Below are positions 1-4,795 of a stretch of DNA of 18,251 nucleotides, one piece after another; the stretch's first letter is position 1; every line of letters begins with the position of its first letter. The stretch covers positions 1 through 18,251 of the forward strand of contig CAZYBZ010000009.1 of NCBI GenBank assembly GCA_964646075.1, in the 5' to 3' direction. This stretch comes from JAYENY01 sp964646075 (GTDB taxonomy: Bacteria; Patescibacteriota; Minisyncoccia; Minisyncoccales; PEYH01). The notes beneath the pieces are model-generated. The model was not told the DNA's origin, did not search any database, and was given only the letters and a program-made list of their open reading frames with translations. The position numbers were made by a program, and so were the translations under genes.

Positions 1-783
1 GGTTCCAGCGGCAATGTCAACTGTTAAAACAGGAACCATCACTGCGCCTCTAGGCAAAGCAGCGGAAACTGGAGTGTCATCGGCTAATACAGCAGTTGGT
101 TCGGCCGGAGCTACTACCTGTTCCGCGTCTTCGTTGCAGACATCATTGTACCAGAAAAAGCCAACCTCTTCGCAATCCGCTTGATTATCAAAATCGCCTG
201 GATCTGGTGTTGGAGGGACAGGTAACTTAGGCTCAGCAGGAGGCGGAGTTACAACCTTTGCTAGGATTTCATTTAATCTAACTCTGGTGGTTGAACCAAC
301 AAAGCCAGTTCCTTTGGTCAAGCCCCAAAAAGCCAAAATGTCTTCAGCGTATAATTCCTGAAATCTAATGACCGCATCTTTGGTCAAAGGACCAAAAAAC
401 TCGGTTTCGTTTCCAGGAGAACCGACGCCTGTTTCAGCTAATCGTGTTCCAGTATCCTCGTTTAAGACTATCTGCAGGTATTCCACCTCAACGCCCCTCA
501 TTCCAATCTTAAGAGTGTTCTCAAAGGTAAATCCTTCGGAAATACCCTCAAAAACAACAGGAGTAGGAGTAGGAGCAGGAGTAGGAAGGACAGGATCAGC
601 ATCGCCTCGCAGCTCGTTCAATTGGGATTGATATTCAAGAAGTTGTGCTTGCAAAAGGCCAATTGCCGCCTGCAGTTCATCTAATGTCAAGGCAAAAGCC
701 GGGACAAAAGAGCTTGCCAGCATTGCTATGGCGCAGACCGCCGTAGTAATTCCGACAAATTTTCGTTTTATTAATTTGTTCAT
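1..783 (-). CDS. Secreted peptidoglycan-binding domain protein, 3' end outside window
   Basis: The frame is open for 261 codons from an ATG at 781-783 to the window edge; the C-terminus is missing. Residues 1-31 form a signal peptide (basic MNKLIKRK start, hydrophobic core, likely cleavage after AFA). A short helical stretch (about 32-60) is followed by a Pro/Thr linker (PTPAPTPTP, about 67-75), then a peptidoglycan-binding fold (about 88-175: LKIGMRGVEVEYLQ, FGPLTKDAVIRFQ, GSTTRVRLNEIL). A Pro-rich linker leads to a small Cys-containing segment (about 200-216, CEEVGFFWYNDVC), a pattern common in CPR surface proteins. The role is inferred to be cell-wall attachment of an exported protein. There is no Shine-Dalgarno before the ATG, but a TATAAT lies at 811-816 on this strand without a convincing -35. 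It follows the sigma/anti-sigma pair and may be under its control. The family call is confident, the exact role is not. Confidence 0.85.
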   Translation of the reverse strand, partial: MNKLIKRKFVGITTAVCAIAMLASSFVPAFALTLDELQAAIGLLQAQLLEYQSQLNELRGDADPVLPTPAPTPTPVVFEGISEGFTFENTLKIGMRGVEVEYLQIVLNEDTGTRLAETGVGSPGNETEFFGPLTKDAVIRFQELYAEDILAFWGLTKGTGFVGSTTRVRLNEILAKVVTPPPAEPKLPVPPTPDPGDFDNQADCEEVGFFWYNDVCNEDAEQVVAPAEPTAVLADDTPVSAALPRGAVMVPVLTVDIAAGT

Positions 784-924
784 TTTTTTTATTTTATTTT
801 TTAATTTTATATTATATGCCGCTGTCGACCTTGCTATTTTACATTTTGCATTTTGCAACGGCGTCAGATGGTAAAATTGATTATATAAACTGTCTCCATT
901 AATTTACTCATTTTCCACTTAATC

Positions 925-1686
925 TCATAAGTCGGTTAAAATTCTTTCCAGTGCCTGCTCGTAGTTTCCATTGTTATAGTCTAATTTAATCTCTTCCAAT
1001 ATCTCTTCCTGCTCTTCGGTTAAGCTCACCCTTCTCCAGCTCTTTATCAAAGTCCCTACCAGCTCAGCAGTTGTATTTTTAATGTTTTCCTCTATTACCT
1101 CTGTTGTTTTTACAGCCAAAACATCTGTCTTCTCTTTAAGCTCTTCTATCCCCGTCCCTTTAATTTCTCCTTGTCCCAACTCTGCCACCTTCCTATTAAT
1201 GCTAGTAAGACGATCAACGACTTTAGCGGTTTCTACTGGATCCCTGGGCACTAGAGAGACAGCGTCAGTCGCTTTTTCTAATATTTTAACCACCTCCCTG
1301 ACCTCTTTTGGATTAATCTCTGATGGTCCTGTTAATTCAGCTAATTTTGTCTCAGCCAAAATCAGATAATCAGTCATTGACGGAACTTGATGCTGGGCGA
1401 AATCCTCGCCAGAGACTTCGACTATCTCTTCCCCAGAAGGAGCAAGGTAGAAATGAGTAAAGATGCCAGCGCCCACCAAAACAATAATCAGAGCTGGAAT
1501 AGCGATTGGCACCAGCTTAATCTGACCAAAAATTTTATTAAAAGACAATAAAAAGCCCTCTAAAAAAACTTTTTCAGAGGATTCTAAGTGACCTAAAAGA
1601 TGATTTTTAGTGGTCTCTTTCCATTCTTGAGTTGGCTTAACCTGTTTTAATCCTTTTAATCGCGTAATTATTTGCTCTTTTTCCAT
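925..1686 (-). CDS. Single-pass membrane protein, probable anti-sigma factor
   Basis: This 253-residue protein has a charged cytoplasmic-looking N-terminus (1-57), one hydrophobic segment (about 58-80, IAIPALIIVLVGAGIF), and a long Glu/Lys-rich helical extracytoplasmic part (about 85-253). The helical part resembles the DUF5667-like regions often found in CPR proteins paired with ECF sigma factors. It lies 86 bases downstream of the sigma gene on the same strand, the usual sigma then anti-sigma order. No zinc-binding HxxxCxxC motif of classical ZAS anti-sigma factors is visible, so the anti-sigma role is inferred from topology and context only. A perfect 12-base palindrome (1741-1752) lies between the two genes. 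It could instead be a structural envelope protein that is simply co-transcribed with the sigma factor. Confidence 0.7.
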   Translation of the reverse strand: MEKEQIITRLKGLKQVKPTQEWKETTKNHLLGHLESSEKVFLEGFLLSFNKIFGQIKLVPIAIPALIIVLVGAGIFTHFYLAPSGEEIVEVSGEDFAQHQVPSMTDYLILAETKLAELTGPSEINPKEVREVVKILEKATDAVSLVPRDPVETAKVVDRLTSINRKVAELGQGEIKGTGIEELKEKTDVLAVKTTEVIEENIKNTTAELVGTLIKSWRRVSLTEEQEEILEEIKLDYNNGNYEQALERILTDL

Positions 1687-1740
1687 AATATCTCTACGAT
1701 TTTTCTAATTTTTGATGATAAGGGCAGAAATTATCCCCCA

Positions 1741-1752
1741 CTACTTAAGTAG
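1741..1752. repeat. 12-base perfect palindrome between sigma and anti-sigma genes
   Basis: CTACTTAAGTAG is self-complementary over all 12 bases. It sits 20 bases after the sigma stop codon and 54 bases before the anti-sigma start. It could be an operator for an internal promoter or chance; no clear promoter hexamers are paired with it. Confidence 0.4.
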
Positions 1753-1772
1753 ACGAGGAAATGGGGAGAGTG

Positions 1773-2285
1773 TTACAGTTGGCTGTTTAATTCTTCCTTT
1801 AGTCTCTCCATCGCTCGATGGAGTAAAACTCTGACTGCGCCATCAGACTTATTTAATATCTGAGTAATCTCTTTAATAGAAAGATTATCAACATAACGCC
1901 AAATAACAATATTTTGATAATCCTGTTTAAGATTGTTAATCGCCTTCTGGACAATCGCCATATCAGAACAAATTTTTTCAGATTCTTCTAACTGCTGTCC
2001 AGAGTCCTCAATCTCTTTAGTGTCCTCTATCGGAAATGTCTGATTCTGTTTCTTTGTCCGATAAAAATCAATAACCAGGTGTCTGGCAGTTATATAAAGA
2101 TAAGCTCTTGGATTCTTGATTTTTTTTCTCTCTCCCTTTTGGAAGACTTGCCAAGTTTTCAAAAAAACCTCTGAAGTCAAGTCTTCAGCTATTATTTTAG
2201 AGCTAACCTTAATAAAGATAAAGCGATAGATACTATCTATATGCTTATCGTAAATTTTAGTAAATTTTTTCTGCTTTCTGTTCAT
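1773..2285 (-). CDS. ECF-type RNA polymerase sigma factor
   Basis: At 170 residues this matches a minimal group 4 (ECF) sigma factor, which directs RNA polymerase to a small set of promoters. Region 2 spans about residues 10-80, with the -10 recognition helix around EDLTSEVFLKTW (34-45) and the RAYLYITARHLVIDFYR stretch. A short acidic linker (about 85-105) leads to region 4 (about 108-165) with the helix-turn-helix LSIKEITQILNKSDGAVRVLLHRAMERL. The start at 2283-2285 has no Shine-Dalgarno, in line with neighbours. Its promoter (2342-2370) and a DnaA-box-like array lie upstream. The next gene downstream is a membrane protein that probably restrains it, and the one after is a peptidoglycan-binding protein, so an envelope-related regulon is the natural inference. 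Confidence 0.92.
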   Translation of the reverse strand: MNRKQKKFTKIYDKHIDSIYRFIFIKVSSKIIAEDLTSEVFLKTWQVFQKGERKKIKNPRAYLYITARHLVIDFYRTKKQNQTFPIEDTKEIEDSGQQLEESEKICSDMAIVQKAINNLKQDYQNIVIWRYVDNLSIKEITQILNKSDGAVRVLLHRAMERLKEELNSQL

Positions 2286-2341
2286 TTCAATTAAAGTTAT
2301 TAAAGATAGACTTTTATCTCTATTTTTTTATTAAGAATATT

Positions 2342-2370
2342 AATATAGGTAAAAAATAACGTCCGGACAA
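2342..2370 (-). promoter_or_regulatory. Predicted promoter of the sigma factor gene
   Basis: On the minus strand, TTGTCC (2365-2370) and TATATT (2342-2347) are separated by exactly 17 bases, giving a sigma-70-like promoter with 4/6 and 5/6 matches. The predicted start near 2335 leaves a leader of about 50 bases. The -35 hexamer overlaps the first member of the GGAC/TGTCC repeat array. Confidence 0.6.
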
Positions 2371-2430
2371 CAATCTGGACATTGTGGATAAAGAGTGGAC
2401 AAAATGTGGACAATCAAAATATTGTCCGCT
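2361..2430 (-). promoter_or_regulatory. Helically phased DnaA-box-like array upstream of the sigma gene
   Basis: The minus strand carries TTATCCACA (2383-2391, a perfect DnaA box), TTGTCCACT (2394-2402) and TTGTCCACA (2405-2413), each shifted by exactly 11 bases. Weaker TGTCC units occur at 2362-2370 and 2374-2382, and an opposite-strand TTGTCCGCT at 2422-2430. The last two strong sites are part of an inverted repeat: GGACAAT at 2408-2414 and ATTGTCC at 2421-2427, with a 6-base spacer. The block abuts a very AT-rich stretch (2286-2360). The boxes are seen directly. DnaA binding, or alternatively binding by the neighbouring helix-turn-helix protein, is inference. Confidence 0.6.
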
Positions 2431-2447
2431 ATCTACTTTTTACCAAT

Positions 2448-3041
2448 CTATCTTTTCAAACTAAAAAGGATATTTTCTTTCCCCTGTCTTTCCTTCTCAA
2501 GAATGCCTCTACCAACTAAAGTTCTTAGGTCTCTCCTCAATGTCCTTGGACAAACTTGCGAAAAAAGTTGTCTTAGCTCTGACAAAGAGACTTCTCCTTT
2601 GTTTTTTGATAGCTGAACAATCTTTTTCTGGCGAGCAGCCGGCGTTAAAGAGGCTCTTGTTATTTTTAGAGGTTTTTCCATCGAACTTTTTAACTTCTCA
2701 ATCTCACTTGATGTTTTTGATGTTCTTAATCCTGTTTTGCTTGGAATATTTTTAATATCATCCCTCATTTTCTTATATTCTCTTATTAAAATCGCAAAAT
2801 TCTTGCGATTAAGCCAGTTTTGTTCTTCAGCTACTGAAAAATATGCTAAAAGCGCCTCAATCTCTCTTTCTATTCTTAATTTTTCCTTTTCTTGAGGATT
2901 AAGGCAGATAAAATCAGCTAACAAAGCATTAGCCTTTTGCCTGATTTGGCCCCGTAACGGTTCATTTTTGGGGAAAAAATCAGTTATCTGGTAAACAACA
3001 AGAGTTAATTTTATAATATCATCCTTGTTGGATATTTTCAT
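2448..3041 (-). CDS. Helix-turn-helix (DeoR-like) transcriptional regulator
   Basis: This 197-residue protein has an N-terminal all-helical region (about 1-100, including TLVVYQITDFFPKNEPLRGQI and EREIEALLAYFSVAEEQNW) that resembles small four-helix bundles. A charged linker (100-135) leads to a C-terminal winged helix-turn-helix (about 136-190: KKIVQLSKNKGEVSLSELRQ, then CPRTLRRDLRTLVGRGILEKE) of the DeoR/FaeA type. Its ATG overlaps the stop of the upstream LysM-like gene by four bases (ATGA), so the two are probably translationally coupled. It ends only 18 bases from a repeat array that controls the next gene, making it a candidate regulator of that promoter. The effector is unknown and no metabolite-binding domain is visible. 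Confidence 0.75.
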   Translation of the reverse strand: MKISNKDDIIKLTLVVYQITDFFPKNEPLRGQIRQKANALLADFICLNPQEKEKLRIEREIEALLAYFSVAEEQNWLNRKNFAILIREYKKMRDDIKNIPSKTGLRTSKTSSEIEKLKSSMEKPLKITRASLTPAARQKKIVQLSKNKGEVSLSELRQLFSQVCPRTLRRDLRTLVGRGILEKERQGKENILFSLKR

Positions 3042-3664
3042 AACCTAAATCCTGCCTCCCAAACAAGGTTACTAAAGTTTTCAAGGTTTCTAAGGCCTAC
3101 TTCGCATAACTCTTGAGCACTATTGATGCCTTGAACAATTAAATCCTCAGAAATACTGATTTTCTCGCCAAGATATAGCCCTCTATCTCCAATGTAATTC
3201 TGAACATAATCTTCAATAAAAATTCTTTGTCCAGGCGTTAAATCAAAGTTTATCGGATTCTCTTCCAAATACCTTCTAACGGCTCGACGAGCAAGATGGG
3301 TAATGCCTTCTCCCCTCTTAGCGGTCTCTTCATAGCTTCTTCCCTTTGACTCAATAAGGACAATCTCTCTCTTTACCACTGGCGCTATTTCTTCTATCAC
3401 TGGTTCCTCTATCGGCGTTATCTTGACTTCTGGAGCCTCTTTTTCCTCAACAACTCCTATGGACAAATCCTTTTCCTCGGGGAACACTCTCTCTTCGAGC
3501 AACTCTTCTTGGGCCAACTCTTCTTGGGCCAATTCTCCCTTGTATCCTGGCAGTCGCTCTGTCCTTCGCAAATAGCCAAAGGTCGCTATAGCGGCCAAGG
3601 CAAATAAAATAACTAAAAAAATAGTGAAACTTCCTCCCTTGGTTCGCAGTTTAAAAGATCTCAT
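3038..3664 (-). CDS. Membrane-anchored envelope protein with LysM-like C-terminal region
   Basis: This 208-residue protein starts with a basic segment and one transmembrane helix (about 13-31, FTIFLVILFALAAIATFGYL). A long Glu/Pro/Val-rich linker (about 40-105) includes a tandem QEELA repeat. The C-terminal domain (about 113-205) has the pattern GEGITHLARRAVRRYLEE, LTPGQRIFIEDYVQNYIGDRG and LGEKISISEDLIVQGI. This region recurs in CPR envelope proteins and has a LysM-like start (GEGxTxLARRA), suggesting binding to cell-wall glycan; that is inference. The linker composition fits an extracytoplasmic stalk. It is first in a two-gene unit with the helix-turn-helix regulator. Upstream lie a promoter (3690-3718) and a perfect DnaA box (3725-3733). 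Confidence 0.7.
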   Translation of the reverse strand: MRSFKLRTKGGSFTIFLVILFALAAIATFGYLRRTERLPGYKGELAQEELAQEELLEERVFPEEKDLSIGVVEEKEAPEVKITPIEEPVIEEIAPVVKREIVLIESKGRSYEETAKRGEGITHLARRAVRRYLEENPINFDLTPGQRIFIEDYVQNYIGDRGLYLGEKISISEDLIVQGINSAQELCEVGLRNLENFSNLVWEAGFRL

Positions 3665-3689
3665 AATATTAGGTTACTTATACTCTTTA

Positions 3690-3718
3690 ACTTTAACTAA
3701 TTCTAAAATATTTGTAAA
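3690..3718 (-). promoter_or_regulatory. Predicted promoter of the LysM-like gene
   Basis: Minus-strand TTTACA (3713-3718) and TAAAGT (3690-3695) are 17 bases apart, 5/6 and 4/6 matches to consensus. The start near 3683 gives a leader of about 20 bases. An alternative -35, TTGACA, lies further upstream but has no good -10 partner. Confidence 0.45.
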
Positions 3719-3724
3719 GCCCCT

Positions 3725-3733
3725 TTATCCACA
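3725..3733 (+). promoter_or_regulatory. Perfect DnaA box upstream of the LysM-like gene
   Basis: TTATCCACA reads on the plus strand, 6 bases upstream of the predicted -35 of the leftward promoter. About 20 bases further upstream is a TTGTCCG-containing inverted repeat (GACGG-ACAAA-CCGTC, about 3754-3768), echoing units of the array at 2361-2430. Confidence 0.5.
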
Positions 3734-3784
3734 ATGGCATAGTTTGTCAATATGACGGACAAACCGTCCCGCTATCAAAGATGT

Positions 3785-3835
3785 TCAATAAGCAACGCGG
3801 TCACAAGCGATGCAAGCAACGCGGCCGGAGCGCAT
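3785..3835. repeat. GC-rich 24-base direct repeat in an intergenic region
   Basis: The 11-mer AAGCAACGCGG occurs at 3790-3800 and 3814-3824, a 24-base period, in DNA far richer in GC than its surroundings. The minus strand here also reads as a 16-codon ORF (MRSGRVACIACDRVAY, 3785-3835) with no Shine-Dalgarno, which I do not call a gene. The rest of the 220-base gap (3665-3884) holds the promoter, DnaA box and terminator listed separately. Confidence 0.45.
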
Positions 3836-3839
3836 TGTA

Positions 3840-3876
3840 AGATAATAATAAAGGGTGCTGTAAAAAACCAGCACCC
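3840..3876 (-). terminator. Rho-independent terminator after the exported Pro-rich protein
   Basis: Minus-strand GGGTGCTG (3869-3876) pairs with CAGCACCC (3853-3860) around an 8-base loop, followed by a T-rich run (TTTATTATTAT). It begins 8 bases after the stop codon at 3885. Confidence 0.85.
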
Positions 3877-3884
3877 CCTGTTCT

Positions 3885-4639
3885 TCATTCTTGGTCAACA
3901 AAGGTGACAAAGAATGAAGGTGTTTTTGGCCACAATCCTATCCTTCCCAAATAGACCTCATAGTCCCCCGGCTTGAGACCACTTGTGTCCCAGACAATAA
4001 TGAACTGTTTGGTTTCTGAACAGAAGATAGCTAAGAGAGAGATGTCTCTCTTAACCTGGTTAATAATGACCAGGTCTCTTCTACCGTCAGCGGCGATCAA
4101 GGCCGCGGTAATGTTGGCTGGCATTCTACCAGCCCCGCTTTTGTCCACTAATTTTCCGGTATAATTATTTCTTAACCGGAATTTTAAAAAAATGGTTTCT
4201 CCCACTTCATAAGTAGACAAAAGATTCCAGCCTTCTATTCTATAGCCATAGAGAAGTCTAAAAAATTCTTCTCTGTCACTACCAGCTCGGGATATAGCCC
4301 AGTAAATACGGGTGATCCCAAACCTTTTTTCCCATCCCCTCGTTTCTTCTAGAGAGAAATTGTGAAAAATTCTTAGCCTCTCTAGATAGTCAATCTCAGG
4401 CTCAGGCTCAGGCTCAGGNNNNNNNNNNTTTCACCAGCCATATTTTGATCTAGAGATACCTTCTGATCACTGTCAAGCTCAGCCACTGGCTCAGGCACAG
4501 GCACGGGCTCAGGCGCGGGCTCGGGCGCAAAGGGTGGAGGTGGAGGTGGAAGTAGAAGCATAAGATCTCCTGCTGTCAGAAAAACAAAGACAGTAGAGAA
4601 AACCAGAATCGCCAATAAAACGAACAACTTCTTTTTCAT
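3885..4639 (-). CDS. Exported Pro/Glu-rich protein, one gene broken by an assembly gap
   Basis: Two apparent fragments are one gene. From the ATG at 4637-4639 come a signal peptide or anchor (MKKKLFVLLAILVFSTVFVFL), a poly-Pro run, and a Pro/Glu repeat linker that runs into the N gap. After the gap the frame resumes with EPEPEPEIDYLERLRIF and continues without a stop through WEKRFGITRIYWAISRAG and GYRIEGWNLL into the C-terminal half (FLKFRLRNNYTGKL ... WDTSGLKPGDYEVYLG), ending with TGA at 3885. The C-terminus looks like a beta-rich Ig-like or accessory domain of a surface protein; I do not recognise a named family. The length from 4639 to 3885 is 755 bases, one short of a multiple of three, so the true gap cannot be exactly 10. 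A TTG at 4218-4220 is not needed as a start. A strong Shine-Dalgarno, a promoter and a terminator make this a single-gene unit. Confidence 0.75.
4419..4428. other. Assembly gap (10 N) inside a CCTGAG repeat
   Basis: Ten Ns are flanked by four copies of the hexamer encoding Glu-Pro. The gap probably marks a collapsed tandem repeat. For the gene to stay in frame, its real length must leave remainder 2 on division by 3 (for example 8, 11 or 14). Confidence 0.95.
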
Positions 4640-4660
4640 TTCAACCTCCTTAGTTGAAAT
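4638..4660 (-). promoter_or_regulatory. Hairpin displaying the Shine-Dalgarno in its loop
   Basis: ATTTCAAC (minus strand, 4653-4660) pairs perfectly with GTTGAAAT (4638-4645) across a 7-base loop TAAGGAG. The loop holds most of the strong ribosome-binding site AAGGAGG, and the 3' arm reaches into the ATG. The site supports the start at 4637-4639. Confidence 0.6.
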
Positions 4661-4687
4661 TGAAATAGGTTGGAATTTCCTACTTTT

Positions 4688-4716
4688 AAACTATGCCTTT
4701 AATCTAGTTTTGTCAA
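4688..4716 (-). promoter_or_regulatory. Predicted promoter of the exported Pro-rich protein
   Basis: A consensus TTGACA (minus strand, 4711-4716) is followed after 17 bases by TAGTTT (4688-4693), a weak -10. The predicted leader is about 40 bases and includes the ribosome-binding hairpin. Confidence 0.45.
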
Positions 4717-4740
4717 ATAATTTATGAATGAGTTGTTAAT

Positions 4741-4771
4741 GAAAATAAAAAAGCCACGCCACGCGGGCGTG
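4741..4771 (-). terminator. Terminator after clpB
   Basis: Minus-strand CACGCC (4766-4771) and GGCGTG (4755-4760) form a GC stem with a 5-base loop, followed by GCTTTTTTATTTT. It lies 24 bases after the clpB stop and probably ends the dgkA-htrA-clpB transcript. Confidence 0.75.
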
Positions 4772-4795
4772 TTGCTAAGGGATATGTTGCTAAAA

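Noticed and set aside
2286..2430. A confident call of the replication origin
   Set aside because: Boxes and AT-rich DNA fit, but genes do not diverge from it and dnaA, dnaN or rpmH are absent; kept only as a possibility.
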